Made by a program: the position numbers and the translations under genes | Part shown: piece by piece, positions 33,171 to 45,841 of the stretch | Numbering within the stretch: position 1 is the stretch's first letter | Layout of the letters: every line of letters begins with the position of its first letter | Assembly: GCF_034190915.1 (NCBI RefSeq) | Contig: NW_026947502.1 | Location: forward strand, 2,756,785 to 2,820,784 | Reading direction: 5' to 3' | DNA from: Cavia porcellus | Taxonomy: Eukaryota > Chordata > Mammalia > Rodentia > Caviidae | Length of the DNA stretch: 64,000 bases | The notes under the pieces: generated by a model | The model's database searches: none | The model's input: only the letters and a program-made list of their open reading frames with translations | What the model was told of the DNA's origin: nothing

Positions 33171-35078
33171 AGAAACTAGAGAGCTGCTGGACTGTCCTCT
33201 TGGCACATTCACAGGCCAGCCGACCTGTGCTGGAGCCCACTCCTCTGCAGACCGCAGCTGGTGCAATAAAGGGGCCAATGGCCAGGCGGGGACAGAGGCC
33301 AGAAGGGGACTGATGAGGGCAGAGAGCATCAGGAGAAGACGAGGTGTGAGCAAAGACTGCAGGAGGGGCAGGAGAGGGTGCTCTGTGACGGGAGGCAGGC
33401 CAAGGAAGTCCCTCTATTACCTTTCCTGATGTCCACAGTGGAGTGTACCTGGTACCGGGGTCCCCCGTGCCTCCACCTCTTTGACAACAGAACGCTTATT
33501 CCCGAAGTCCAGGCACAAGAAAGAACCATAATAATGCATGATGTGGAAAACTCGTGCCCTGATCCTCACAGAGAGAAAGTGAGAAGTTTTATAGCAAGAA
33601 GCAAGAAGCCTCAAGTAAAGGTTAATATCCGGGCCAAAGACAGGTTGAAGCAATGCCCTCTGCCATAGTATGGGATCAGATCCCTCTCCAGAGGCCTCTG
33701 CAGTCAGCTACTGCAGCCCAGGAGGGAAGGAGGGAGCAAGGACACTTTCCTGAGGGGGTACATAAGATGTAGCTTGGTGTCTATGGCAATGGATGGAAGT
33801 ATTTTCTATGCAAGGGGGCTGGGGAAGCCCTGGTGTCACCAGGTGGCTGAGTGACCTCTTAGCCACTAAGGGACATGGAGTTGGTGCCACGGGCCTCTCT
33901 TCTCATAAACAAGAGGGGAGACCTTGCCAGCTGGCAGCTACAGGGGCTTCTCCTTGCTATGTGTAAAGCATTTCCCTGGAGCTCCTTTGAGAAATAAAGT
34001 GTTTTGCAGTATACAGCCAGCAAGCCCAGGAGCTGGACAGCCACACGCAACCAAAGGGGAACCGACTAGGAGCACCTCAGCCACGACACATGTTGGCTCA
34101 GTGCTGGGCATTTCCAGGGGATGTCAGTGGGGAGGACACATGGGAGGGCACGGGCGTGTGTGCAGAGACTGGTCCTGAAGAACTGAGCAGACAGGGAGAG
34201 TGGGGGTCCAGTGCCAGGAACTGGAGGAAACAGATGTGGACATCCAATTCTGCCCCTGTGCGAATGTCAGCCACACAACACCCATGCTGCTGTGCTCTCT
34301 CCCACATCATTTCACAGTGCTTATGACTACTTCCTTCTCAACAGTCAACTTGTGGCAGCTGGGCAGAGCACTTCCCAAGGTGCCTGTCCCCTCGTCCTAG
34401 AGCCATTCAGATGCACTCACGGAGTGTGAGGTGGAGAGAGACTGGGGAGAGGGGGAGGAGGATTTATTAAGGGCCTTGAGTGAATATGCATACATAAATC
34501 CTCCTGGCGTCCTGGTGGCTATGCAAGACCATTCTAAGGGTCCTCCCAGTCACATGAAGGCTCAAGGACTCTGACAGGTTGTGTCCTAACTGTGATCTAA
34601 TCCTTAGCAAACCAAGGTCAGGGCTGGGATCCAAGGGAAAGTCCCCTCCAAGTGCAGAGCTCTTTAGCAAGAGCCAAAGGCCAAAGCCAGCATTTGGTGG
34701 GGAGAGGTCCATCCAGGGACTGCAGTAGATCACATGGGCCCTCAGCCAGCACCTCTGGTTTGATGAGAGCCCTGTGCTCTGATTGAGTGTCTAGGTGTGA
34801 GTCGGGGATGTGTGCTGCCAGAGGTTCTCGGGGCTGGCCCTGCCACTGTCTTTCACAGGGTCCTTCAGCAGTGCAAGGGAAAAGCCTGTCTGTGACCGCT
34901 GCCTGAAAGTATCCGAATGCTTGCACTGTCTGTGTGGTTTATAGCTGTCCACGCACCACCCCTCCTCAGCTTGCGTACCCCTTACAGCCCAAACTGAACA
35001 AACAGTTTTTCCCCCCTCACAGCCACTGAGCTACCTATTCTTAGGTCTCCAGTAATTCCAAAATATTTTCTCACTCAC

Positions 35079-35320
35079 CAGGTCCTTGCAGAAAACAGGT
35101 TTCTGGTGTCAGAGTTGAGCTCCTAAAGTTTAGCCAGAAGAGCCGAATGTACTGTGTGGGGAAAGGAAATACCTTCTGTCCACGCCTGTCCTCCTTGGGT
35201 AGGGCAGGGCAGGGCAGGGCAGGACGGGGTTCAGGTGGCCAGCATGGAGGCAAAGTGTGCTGACAGTCAGCACCTTGAGAGAGGAGCTGAGAACTTAAAT
35301 GGGTTCTGGCTCCGCCCTCC
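35079..35320 (-). other. IRG-1 non-coding first exon (approximate right-hand edge)
   Basis: The exon end and donor (CCTG, then GTGAGTGAG) match those at 51573 and 63633. A run of GGGCA repeats (about 35197-35225) lies inside it. A weak TATA-like ATTTAA sits near 35297 on the minus strand. The edge is inferred from position relative to the promoter elements. Confidence 0.5.
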
Positions 35321-35380
35321 TCAGACTGGGATCTGGGCAACCCTGGGCATGGGAGGAGCTCAAAGTGGAGGGCACTGTGA

Positions 35381-35429
35381 TTCCAGGAACAGGGAAGTGA
35401 AACTGGGCTCTGGATTGTTCTTCCTAGAA
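35381..35429 (-). promoter_or_regulatory. IRG-1 interferon-responsive promoter core (two GAS, one imperfect ISRE)
   Basis: TTCCAGGAA (35381-35389) and TTCCTAGAA (35421-35429) are both perfect GAS palindromes. Between them 35392-35404 reads AGTTTCACTTCCC on the minus strand, an ISRE with one mismatch to the copies in units 2 and 3. The gene below it is frameshifted, but its promoter looks largely preserved, so a transcript may still be made. Confidence 0.7.
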
Positions 35430-36239
35430 ACAGCCATTTCTAGGTAGTTAAACTGAGGAGCACCGTGGCCACTTACTGTGCTGTTGGGGTGACAGTGAGA
35501 GAAGTGCACTATTCCCCAGGGCATGGTGTGCTGGGGACAGAAAAATCAGCCTCAGAGCTCTCAGCTGAGGCAGAATCCAAACTACTGTGTGCAGACATGA
35601 GCTAACTCCTGGTCTGATGGCCCTCACACCTTCCTGTGCAGTGTCACAGATCAGACTCTATGGCAGTGAGGCCACTTCAATAGCACCTGTGATCTGTCAC
35701 CTGATCCCAGGCACAGAATTTCTGAAAGCCTTGCAATTTCTATGATGAAGGATGTCTGTCTTCTTTTTTTTTTTTTTTTTGTAAGCATTGGGATTTTTTT
35801 AGCAATTCTTGAGACTCTAGGGAATAAGACAAAACAATTAAAGGATTCGAATTCAACCGTTTCCTAGACTAACTCACTGAAGTGTGGGAACTGCTGTCCT
35901 TCCCACTGTGGTGTGGGTGTAAAGGGCTCACTCAGGGCAGGGTCTGGGGAAACACAGGACTGCACAGCCTCTCCCAGGGGAGCAGCCCACACCCTCCCGG
36001 GATAGGGTGCCATCCTCAACCTGACAGCTCCAAGGAGACTTGGTGTCCCAGAAGTCGAAGTTTTTAAATCTTGATTTCCTTCTCTGCTTTCTAGCTCGCT
36101 TTCCCTTCTTCTGTCCCCCCTTCTGGGGACACCACCGAGTGACTGTAATTGTGTACACATGTGGGGCAGGGCTGGTTGGAGGTTATAAAAGCAACTGCCT
36201 GACTCAGAGGAGCTTTTTAAATGAGGATGGAATGGCGAG

Positions 36240-36600
36240 GTGACTTGACTGAGACAAAATACTTGACACCAAAAGCTATGGCAGGAAAGGGTTACTTAGG
36301 CCACCATCTGTAAAGTCCGTAATTGGAAGGCTCCAAGGTGGGCTGTGGCCTGGCAGAGGGGCAGGCGGAGGAGAAGCAGTTCCTTTTGGGGTGATAGTAG
36401 CAAAACAAGCAAGTGGCAGCACGAAGAGACAGCCCTCTTTCCCTCCCGTGTGCCTCTAATCCCACCCAGAGCTATGCTAACCCAGCAGTGGTTTAGGAGT
36501 CACGTGCCCCAGTCCCAGCATCACACTCTGGAGATCCAGCCATCCGCAAAGGCCCACCTATGACTGCATGATGCTTTGGGGGAACTCCTGCATACAAGCC
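36240..36600 (-). repeat. Possible old MaLR-like LTR, minus strand
   Basis: The plus-strand text (GAGACAAAATACTTGACACC... then AGGGTTACTTAGGCC and GGCTGTGGCCTGGCAGAGGGG) is laid out like the MaLR LTR at 1829-2190 read in the same direction. It is strongly diverged, and neither end is defined. Confidence 0.35.
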
Positions 36601-38986
36601 TTACCATTCTGCCCTTGAGCCCCCAAAGATTCATGTACATCCCTTTAGGCAGAAGACATTTATTTCGTATCCAAGAGCTGCCAAAAATCCTAACAGTTGC
36701 TGAAAAGAACCAGTCACAAGTCTCCTGAGGTTTAAGGTGAACTCTTAGCTCTGAGCCCCTTACAAATGAAAAGAAGGTTAAACACGTCCAACTTTAATGG
36801 CACAAGATAGACATTTTCATTCCAAAAGTTACAAACAGTGCAATAGCTAGGAATGGGAACAAAGCAAGGCCAAAACCCAGCAGAAAAATAGTAAGTCCTG
36901 TTTTTCCACGTGCAGTATCAGAGGCAACCTTTGGCAAGATGTGGACGTGAAGGGTTGGGTGATGCGGCCCCAACAGCACTGCTGTGGATGCACCTCCAGG
37001 GCTTTCCTCTGGGCTTGGCTCTGTTCCCTGCTGCAGTGTTCCTCAGATGATCAGTGTTCCTGGCTTCCCCAGACTTCTGGAGTCTCCACTGCACTTTCGT
37101 CCTCACACTCACACTCAGGGGCACAGTGCCTGCTCGCCCAGCCCCTCTTCAGACATCTGCATGGAAGCCTTCCTGATCCCACAATTCTTACATCCTACAT
37201 GCACCTAAAACTGGAAGCCCCTTTTCTCATCCTCATCACGGCCTGACATGGGAACAGTATTGGAATTCTGCTAAGTTGATTCCAATCTACTGCCTCCAGT
37301 GCAACCCAGGGCGAGAATAAACACACTCAGACATATTTACACATACGGGCAGACAAGGGGTCCAGAGTCTGGTCCGGATCGAGGTTCACGGAACAAAGGC
37401 CTTGACCCAGGGACCAACCTAGATGTTGTTAACTGGTGAAGAAGGGAGTGGCTCGAGGATGAGTGACCGAGAATGGTGGGAATTGAATGAGTTTGTGAGC
37501 TGGGCTGGGCAGGACGCCAGAACGTACCTCTGCAGTAGGCAGAGAGAAGGGTATACAGAAAGACCAGTCTGCATAACACAGTTGGGGTAGCAGTTAATGT
37601 TCAGGGGGCAGTACCTCAGTTCTGATGTGTAAACTTTTGTGCCCTGGGAAGTCATAGCCTCTTATCTAGAGGCTTGAACCCAGCCAACAGCCCTGGAATA
37701 GTGGCTCTGCATCCCACTGGGCTCAACCATTTAGATAAACACTGGGTTGGCTTCAAAGATTCCACATCAGTCCTTCAGCCAGCCCTGTCTACATTGCTTA
37801 GAGCCAACTGAAGGGAAAGGAAATGGCCTAGCCAGCTCTGTACCTATCAGTACATGGAGAGAGAGCAGGTTCAGCCAGGGTGGAGGGAATCAATCTTTAT
37901 TCAAGGAGAGCCCTCCAGGTGGTCCTCTTCATAAAACCACCACCATGGGCTGATCCAATGTCTGTCCCGAGCTAGAGCGGCAGCCAGGCTTCTTTCTCTG
38001 TTGGGTGTCAGGGTCGAGTGTCTGGATTGCGGAGCACTCTGCACCCAGCCTCTAGGATAAAACTCTCCAGGTGCCAGCATTCTGGGCATGGTCTTTGGGT
38101 GCTCTCTACTCTGAGCACCTGCTTCCACCTTGATAACCTCAAGGCTGTCAAGGCTGGAATCCTGCTGTCTCCTGTGCTGGCCTCAGACAGTCTTTTATGG
38201 TTTCCTATTCAACCTCAGCAACCTTCTCCTCTGCTCTAGCTAGGTTTACTGGTGCTTTTATTGTGAACAAACTTAGAACTTTTAAAATCATTCTGCTGGC
38301 TCTTTTCCTGGATCCCCAAGATAGATTTGGCTAAAGCTTCCTCTGGTAGATCCCACTGCCTTGTCACCGAGGCGCGCTAACTGGCTTTCTAAAGAGTGTT
38401 ATTTTGGGGGTTCAAAATTCTGCTCTCTGGGTTGTTGGAAGTCTTACATGTGGCCTCATAGTGGAAAGGATACATTTTATAAGTTTAAGAACAAAGCAAC
38501 TATCATCATAAAAATTGATAGTTATACCTTAGCGTGGGAAAGCACCTGGTGTTTGCCCTCCACGGTGCTCAGCAGGGTTAATCTGCGAGCCAGGTGCCAC
38601 ACAACGTCCACTTCTGTCTCATCTCGCTTCTGTCATGAGTCTGCTGCTGCCCCTGCTGTGTTTTTGTTCGCTTCACAATCACTAAAGAAAACCTGCTTTG
38701 CAGTTTCCTGTTCTGTGCTGATTTTGATTATTTGGTCCTCAAAGTATCATTTAATGTGGGCTGGTGCTCTCAGTACTTCCTGAGCCCTTTTTGGTAGATT
38801 TCTGCGGTTTAAGCAAGAAAGTTTCTTACTGCTGTGTTTGGATCGCCACTGCGAGGTACACAGTACCTGTATGTGGCTTAGCAGTCAGAGGTTCATTGCC
38901 TAACTTCGTTATTTTTCTTTCTTTCTTCTTTTACTGCAGAGAGAATTGGATACAAAGTCTTTGCACTGAACCACATCATTCCTGGC

Positions 38987-38988
<2 letters not shown>
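36600..38988. other. Between IRG units 1 and 2: no gene recognised
   Basis: Apart from the possible LTR at 37.84-38.3 kb, this contains unclassified moderately G+C-rich and A+T-rich sequence. No coding signature was found. Confidence 0.4.
37840..38300 (-). repeat. Possible LTR, minus strand
   Basis: On the minus strand CCATAAAAGACTG (TATA-like, near 38195) is followed about 300 bp later by AATAAAGATTG near 37895. That fits an LTR with a long R region, but ends and family are not identified. Confidence 0.28.

Positions 38989-39042
<54 letters not shown>
38989..39042. repeat. (TA)n(CA)n microsatellite
   Basis: About 36 bp of TA followed by about 18 bp of CA. Confidence 0.97.
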
Positions 39043-39269
39043 TTCTTTGACAGGTTCTGCTAAATGTACTAATTTGTCCAGGTAGATGTCAATCTTTCTA
39101 TTCTCCTGCCTCAGCCTCACAGAGTGATTGGACTCCATGTGCGTGCCAAGATGTCTGGCTGCCCCAATTTTACTGAAGTTTAATTACCGTATAAAAACTT
39201 ACAATTTCGTCAACTTGGCTATGGTTGATTACTTCTGTAACCTCTGAAAAATGCTGGTGTTCTCACTGT

Positions 39270-39900
39270 AGCGCTCTTCTGCATTGATAGGGGAAGCTCA
39301 CGCCAAAGTAAGTTCTCATCTATGGTTTGTTCTCATCTATGGTGTAATTCTTTTGTTTTTTTTTTTTTTTTTTTGGTACCAGGGATTGAACTCATGACCT
39401 TGCACTTGCCAGGCAGGTGCGTATGCTGCTGAGCTCAATTCCAGGCTCTGGTGTAGGTTTTATAGGAAAGGCAAGCTCAGTAGTTCCACAGCAGTAGACT
39501 GCTGCGTCTCTCCCTGGTATGCCAGTCTTCAAAATACCGAGTGTGTTCCTTAGCAAGCGTCAGAGTTGACCAAGCATTTGTTTTCATCGCTCTGAGGCCG
39601 TCTTTGTCCCCATCTCTATCTGGGACCTCTCTTTCCTCAGGACAGCTGCGTTGCACTTCTAAGTTGTTTTCATCCTTTATCTACAAGGAGATGCAGTCAA
39701 ATCCATTGTCCCTTAATGATCCCAATGTATAGATTTGGAGCAGAATATCAGGAATAATAAAGACATGCTGTGTACACATTTACTCAAAGCCCTGTTTTAG
39801 TCTTATTGTGTGTCAGCAAGTTTTTACAGTTAAATCATCGTAGAGAGGAGCCCTGAGTGTGAAGGAACCAGAACCCAGCGAATGTCTGGCTCTTTTAGCA
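39270..39900. repeat. 3'-flank block of IRG-2 shared with units 1 and 3
   Basis: 39.70-39.80 kb parallels 29.58-29.67 kb (GAGCAGAATATCAGGAATAA against TAGCAGAATGTCAGGAACAC). 39.27-39.49 kb parallels 55.09-55.20 kb (AAGTTCTCATC...TATAGGAAA). Confidence 0.6.
39356..39450 (-). repeat. ID-type SINE
   Basis: Poly(T), GGTACCAGGGATTGAACTCA, TTGCCAGGCAGGTGCG and CTGAGCTCAATTCCAGGC. It splits the shared 3'-flank block of unit 2, so it inserted after the duplication. Confidence 0.85.
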
Positions 39901-40059
39901 TAAAATGCCAGTTTGCTAGACTTAATTTTCTAAAGAAAGATCGCATGTGTGTGTATTGCAGGCCGGCCTGGCTGCCTCCGAGAGCCCTAAGCCGGCTTCC
40001 CAGGGCTCAGGCCCACTTCAGCAGCAGGACGGAAGAGGCCGCTGGCTGCCTCAGTTTCC

Positions 40060-41343
40060 TTATTCTTGGTAGCCTTCCACAGAGCCAGCAGAGGCACCAA
40101 AAAGATCTTCTTTATTAAGGAGAACGTTCGCATCATTTGCCACAGTGTCAAGGAAATAATTATGTATATAAAAGGCCTTTGTGAAGTACAGGCCGGTGGC
40201 GATGGGGCCTCCGGTGACTGAAAGAACCGTCTGAACAATCTGCATCATCTTCTCTGAGAAGGACTCATTGCTCTCGGCTGACACCAAGCTGGGATACTGA
40301 AGGTTTGCCTTGAGGTCCTCCACGGACACGTGCAAATCCTGGGGCATCTTTTCTAGGGATTCGTCATCCAGCCCAAAGTGGGACCTGTACAGGCCCAGGG
40401 TGTCCTCCAGCTTCTTTCTTTCACTGTCACTGAAGAGGCCCACGAGAGGGACAGTGGCTGTTGCTCCGACCTTCAGGGCCTCCAGCCAGATCTTCTGCTT
40501 CAGGGAATCTGTCTTCTGATTAATGGCAGGTTCCGTAAGGCTGGGCAGGCTCATCCTGAAGACATGACGCTTGTGAGCTGGCAGGTCCCTCAGAAGGGTC
40601 TTCTCCATCTCAGGGAAGTCATAGTCACCCACATCAAAGCTGGAAATTAAGAAGATCTGAGCCGCAGACACTCCAACAGCCTTCAATTGGGTCACAATAT
40701 CATTTCGCAACTTTTCCAGGAGTTTCTCCTTATTGAAGTTTCGTGGTTTTGCTCTTTCCTCATTGCTTAAATCAATATCAATTTTTGTTCGAACAAAATA
40801 GAATTTCTTCTTCATTTTTGCAATGGCTTTGGCCAAGTGTGCATCATTGTTTTTGAAGCGGGTGCAAGAGACGATCAGGAAAAGGTCATAGTCAGCAAAA
40901 TTTACTTTCTTTAGATATTTTTCAGGAGAGAATTTCGTGGTCCCAACACCAGGCAGGTCCCATATTGAGACATTGGGAAACTTGGGGTGTCTGTACTCAG
41001 TCCCTTCCGTGGTGGTCTCGGTTAGCCCAGTGGCAGCTGCTCCTTCATCCTCGTGGGCCACCCCACGCAGGGCATTGATCAGAGTGGATTTTCCTGACCC
41101 GCCCTCCCCGGTCACTGCGATGCTCAGTGGAGCATTCTCGATGTCTTTCAGGACAGCGTTGATTACAGAAGCTGCCTTCTGGACGTCTCCCTGCTGCAGA
41201 TACAACTTAATCATATCCTGATCTTTGTTGGTCAGGATTTTAGTTTCCATTGTGATATTTTTGAAATACTCGTCAAAGCTGGAGGCTAAGTCACCATTCT
41301 CGCCTGTAGCGGGGTTTGTGGAGGAGGAGGAGGCCTGACCCAT
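40060..41343 (-). CDS. Iigp1-like: IRG-2: intact immunity-related GTPase, GKS class, Irga6/IIGP1-like
   Basis: This is a 427-codon single-exon reading frame with no break. Motifs in order: Met-Gly at 1-2 (N-myristoylation-type start), a helical N-terminal region at about 20-70, P-loop GEGGSGKS at 79-86, a Thr-rich switch I at about 105-113, G3 DLPG at 129-132, G4 TKID at 186-189, and an IRG-type helical C-terminal domain. About 410-430 aa is normal for the family. Known family role: interferon-induced GTPases that load onto and disrupt vacuoles of intracellular pathogens, held inactive on host membranes by GMS-class partners. The start is supported by a splice acceptor (CTTCCTCCAG) ending at 41364, 20 nt upstream of the ATG, as in IRG-1. 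The non-coding first exon and interferon-type promoter lie at 51.57-51.88 kb. It is the only intact gene seen here. One-to-one orthology with a named mouse gene cannot be settled from sequence alone. Confidence 0.94.
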   Translation of the reverse strand: MGQASSSSTNPATGENGDLASSFDEYFKNITMETKILTNKDQDMIKLYLQQGDVQKAASVINAVLKDIENAPLSIAVTGEGGSGKSTLINALRGVAHEDEGAAATGLTETTTEGTEYRHPKFPNVSIWDLPGVGTTKFSPEKYLKKVNFADYDLFLIVSCTRFKNNDAHLAKAIAKMKKKFYFVRTKIDIDLSNEERAKPRNFNKEKLLEKLRNDIVTQLKAVGVSAAQIFLISSFDVGDYDFPEMEKTLLRDLPAHKRHVFRMSLPSLTEPAINQKTDSLKQKIWLEALKVGATATVPLVGLFSDSERKKLEDTLGLYRSHFGLDDESLEKMPQDLHVSVEDLKANLQYPSLVSAESNESFSEKMMQIVQTVLSVTGGPIATGLYFTKAFYIHNYFLDTVANDANVLLNKEDLFGASAGSVEGYQE

Positions 41344-41649
41344 GGCTGTGAGCAGTCCAGGTACTGGAGGAAGGACACGGGGAGAAGGTCAGGAGTCAAC
41401 TCTTCAGGGAAGACCTTGGATTTTCTGTTAAGACAAAGCAGATCCTCATCCCCACCCTCACACTGTAACTGCAGAACCCTCCCCTTCCTCTTCCCAGGTG
41501 TTCCCGGGACTCCTGGTGTGAGTGCAGACTTGGGCCTCCCCAGGCTGGGCTGCCCTCTTGCCTGAACAATCCTTCGTGGACTTCAAGTTCTGGCTTTCCA
41601 TTCCCACGGTCCTGCCCCTTCCACTTTGTTCATAATGTCTTAGTTATTT

Positions 41650-43130
41650 TTGTTGGGAAAATGATGTTTTCTTTGGGACTATCCGAAAAGGCAGCAGCAG
41701 ACCATCACCAGATTGCTACCCACCCACAGCGTGACAGCAGCACCTGGCCTTGGGGTCACTCTAAAGCTGCACTCATCAACAGTCTGATGGACAGTGTGAA
41801 AGAAATGATGGAGGGACAAATGGGACAGAGCAGTCCAGAAGCAGAACCACTTGAAGGCAAGCAAGCACATACAATAAGTCAAAGGTACCCTGGATAGAAG
41901 AAGCGCTGTAATGATTATCCACACGCAAGAAAGTACGTGTGGATACAGACCTTATACCCCTCACAAAAATTAATTAACATAAGGCTTATGCATTACCTTT
42001 AAAATCATGAAAGTCCAAGAAGAAAAAGAAATCCTGTATGACCCAGAGTATGGTGTTGATTTTGGATACAATATTGAACAATCTATGAGACATACATCTG
42101 ATAAGGTGGACTTTCTTAAAATTTTAAAAGTATTGTGTATAGAAGACATCATCACGAGAGTTAAAGGTGGGTCAGTGCCTGCAAAGCCTGTTGGCTGAAG
42201 AGCTGCCTCTGGGTGCACAGCAGTGACTCCAGCACGCAGGTAAGGGAAGCAAAGTTCAAAAGTTTAAGTCCAACATGAGACCCTGTCTCAGAGTAAAAAA
42301 ACAAAAGGAAAAATCGTCAAGGATGTGCCTCAGTGGTGATGCCCTGGATGCACTCTCCTGTGATGCGAATCAAACAATAAAAAATAAAACAAAGCAAGCA
42401 CTCACCTGAGTGACTATAGAACCACAAGCATGAAGGACTCTAAAATTGAACGATGAGAAAACAGGCGACAGCATTACAAATTCGGACAGGGACCTCAGTA
42501 AGCACCTCCCTGGAGAAGATGTGCGGGGGAAACGCACTCGCTGCTATATGCTGCGAGGCCATCCGAAGGGAACCAATAAGGAGAAACCACCACAGGCCAG
42601 CGGGGCTGGTCGCAGTCTGAACACTGACACCAGCAAATGCTGGCGAGGATGAGGAACAGAAAGACACTCTCCACTGCAGGCGGAAATTCAAAATGGTGGC
42701 CCTGTTTGGAAGACAGCTCGGCAGCATTGCTACACAAAGAAACACACTGAGCACTAAGGTCTCGTGACAGTTACCCAAAATACATGAAAAGCCAGGTTTG
42801 TCCAAAAACTTGCAGGTCCATGTTTCTAAAAGGTTCAGTCCCAGGAAGTTCCTCAGTGTGACCTGTTTGTTAAGCTCTCATTGCTCCAGGGAGATATTCT
42901 TTAGTAGCCCAAAGAAATGAGACGCAGAAGCATGAAGAGATTGGAAAGAGGCTAAGCCTTAAATGCATATTTGTATATGAAAGAAGTCAAAAGACTATGT
43001 TGAGTGATTCCAGTTATATGAGACTGTGGAAAAGACAAAATAATAGAAAAAACTGAAACTCCAGTGGTCACCTGGGTTTGCTGTCAGTGAAAATGCACAG
43101 CACAGCGCATTTCCAGTGTAGTGAAGATGC
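41650..43130. repeat. Ancient LINE-1 3' end in the IRG-2 intron
   Basis: It contains the L1-type stretches ACCTTATACCCCTCACAAAA and GAAAGTCCAAGAAGAAAAAG, then GCAAATGCTGGCGAGGATGA, in L1 order. It is the paralogous copy of the remnant in IRG-1. Confidence 0.65.
42165..42385 (+). repeat. Old B1 + ID dimer SINE
   Basis: GGTGGGTCAGTGCCTGCAAA to GAGACCCTGTCTCAGAG, then an ID-like half with GTGCCTCAGTGGTGATGC. Confidence 0.45.
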
Positions 43131-43935
43131 TCGTCGCTACGGCTTCTGTCTGCATGTGCCCTCAAAGTGTCGTGTGGTCATGGTGTGCTTGGGGAGGCGA
43201 CTGGATTGTGAGGGCCTGATACTCACCAGGGGGTTAGTCCCGCAGATGAGTTCAGAGCTAAATGTGATTTTGGGATTTAAAGGCTGATTAGAGGAGTGCA
43301 TTACTGAGGTCATGGATGGCCGTGTCATGAGTTCTTTGTCCTCTGCCATTCCCCTCTCCCCTGCCATCTGGCTTTGGAGCCTGTGAGCTATGACTAAAAC
43401 CTCTACAAACTGAGGGTCAGTAAACCTTTCCTCCTCTGAGCTGTGTGTGTCTCAGTGGTGAAGAAGTGACTAACACATCTTGGTGGCAGGAAAGTGCAGT
43501 GGTCGCTGTGGCATTACCTGATCACGTGATGTAGAAGCCTTTGGAATTGGCCTGTGGGAGGGATTTGGAGGTGGAGGATGGAAAACAGCCCCAGAATGGT
43601 GTAAATCAAGCTTGAGTGATTCTGGTTACAGTCCACAAGGCCAGAAGACTGATAAAGAAGCCAATGGAAAGGACCGTGCTGGGAGGTTTCATTGGAGAAC
43701 AAAGACTCCACTGGCATCTGCAGTCTAAGCCATGTGTGTTATGCTGGAGCAAAACATTTGTCTGCATTTTGCTCCTTTCCTGAGACTTTGCAGGAGAGGG
43801 AGATGGAAGACCAATTCACTGGGAAAAGAAATTTCAAGGATGACCAAGGTTGAGGTGGTGGCATGGGTGGTGTTGGTGGTTTTAGGCAGATCTGAGAGTC
43901 AAGTGCAAAAGGCCCAGCACAATGATTTTAAATGT

Positions 43936-44258
43936 TGTTGGGTGCAGGCGCTCAACATACCATACCCCAGCCGGGACTAAGGACCACGCCAGCTTCCGCA
44001 ATGCACTACGTTCCTCTTTAAATTAGCCAACCCGTGCGCACCCCGCGCTCTACTCCGTACTCTGTGGCAACTCCTGATTGGCCACAGCTGGATATAGTAG
44101 CCAGAGCCTGCATCCCATTCCCGCCCTGCTTCCTTGTGGCAGCCTGTGATTGGTCACGGCCAAATATATAAACCAGAGCCCGCGTAAATAAACTAGCAGT
44201 TAATTGTCGTCCACAAGAGCGTCTCCTGTCTCCTGTTTCATTGGGGCTGCGCCGGTCA
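43936..44258 (+). repeat. Solo class II LTR (same family as 18890/22098)
   Basis: TGTTGGGTGCAGG...GCCGGTCA, 323 bp, closest to the 3' LTR of the 18.9-22.4 kb provirus. It is flanked by a perfect 6-bp duplication AAATGT (43930-43935 and 44259-44264). It formed by recombination between the LTRs of a full provirus after insertion into the MaLR internal region. Confidence 0.93.
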
Positions 44259-45841
44259 AAATGTTAAGAGTTTGGCCAGAAAAGAAGCTACAGTAAAGCA
44301 GGAGGCTGCAAAATGAAATGTAGGAGATTTTGGTTGCTACAAAACCAAACTTGATGCCCATGCAAAAGAATCCAAGTACAGTTATATCTCAGTTAGGCAA
44401 CTAAATTCATTCATGACTCAGTGAAGTTCAGTGAAGACAGCCACGTTCCTGTTCATGCAGGAAAGATAGCCTCAGTGGTGTTTGTCACCTGATGGAGAGT
44501 TCACAAGCAAAAGCAAAATTTTGCCAAACACTTTTGTTTGGAAAACAAACTTTTTGCAATTTGTCACAACTGATGTTTGCCTGTATTTTGGATTTGGACA
44601 AAACAAAGATTGCCTTGAGGAAAGGCCATGGGAGGAATCTGAAAGATTCCACCTTTCACAAACTTAAGGGTGGATAAGTGAAGGACTTTGCTTTGAAAAG
44701 CATCTGAGGGTGCAGCGTTGGCAGCCTATGGAATGCATGGGTTCCCAGTTGTCAGCTGACCACCATCAGCCATCCAGGCTCTCAGAGGCTGTGCAGCCAC
44801 CAGCATGATACAAAAGGGGTTATCTCTGCTCCAGCTGGGGGCAGACTTCAGAAACATTGAAATGGTTGTGGTTTTAGATGCACAAAGAATGTGACAGTTA
44901 TGGGGTCAAGATGGCTTCCACCCAGATTTGGGGAAATGGGCTGTGAGCTCATGCAGTTCCTCCCCAGACAGAAGGCAGTGCAGGACGCTGTCAGAGCATA
45001 AGGTTAAAGAGCAGCAGAGAACTTAAGCTTTTGGAGAAGCCAGGAACATGCAGTGTCTGAGGGAAGCTGGAGGGAGCAAAGCTGGAGCAAGAGAAAAGCC
45101 ATGAAGGCTTCACCACAGGCAGTGCCACAGGTTCAGGGCCACCAAAGGTCTTTGGAGCTCACGACGCACCACAGCTGGTCCTGGGTGCTGGACACGGAGC
45201 TACAGGATTTAATGTTTGCTCTGCTGGGCTTCAGTCTTGCTTTTCTTCCATATGCTTCTGTTTCCCTATCCCTCCTTTTCGGACTGTGAATATTTACTTC
45301 ATACCCATGCATTTGGGCCATGTTTAACTTTCTGTTTGATATATATATGGGCTTATAGTAAAATTTCCCTTAAATCTCAGAGGAGACTCTGGGCTTAAGA
45401 CTTTTCAACAATCCTGAAGCCACTGGAATTTTGGAAAAAAGGGATGTGCATCAGTGTTTTTGTGCTCAGGGCATGATATTACAGCTTACATCTTAATGTC
45501 CCTGCAAGACCTCAAGCTTTCATATGTGGGGGTTTGGGAAGGTAAGTGGATCATGGGAATGTGATACCAGGGCATTAGTCTGCTGATGAGTTTATTCCTG
45601 AGTGTGAGATTGGGAGGTAAAGCCTCAGCCTTAGTTTAGAGCAGGTGAATTTGGGGATTTGGCCTGAAAGGGTCACTCTCTATCCCTCATCCCTCATCAA
45701 CCACTGCTCTGTGATTGCTATACCATGAGTAATTGCCATCTGCCATGCCACCATACCATGGAGGCAACAGGCCCATCAACTCAAACCTCTACAAACTGTA
45801 AGCCAAATCCAACATTTTCTCCTTTAAAGTTCACGGGTTGG

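Larger units (their letters stand above)
31135..35078 (-). other. IRG-1 intron, 3.94 kb
   Basis: Minus-strand donor GTGAGT is at 35073-35078 and acceptor AG at 31135-31136. The intron holds decayed LINE-1 3' sequence (31.56-33.17 kb), an ID+B1-type SINE dimer (31963-32150), and a stretch (33.2-35.0 kb) recognisable again at 49.97-51.5 kb and 61.3-62.7 kb in the other two units. Confidence 0.65.

Noticed and set aside
35761..35780. Poly(T) tract as the tail of a minus-strand SINE
   Set aside because: No ID or B1 body follows on the right, so it is treated as a simple homopolymer.
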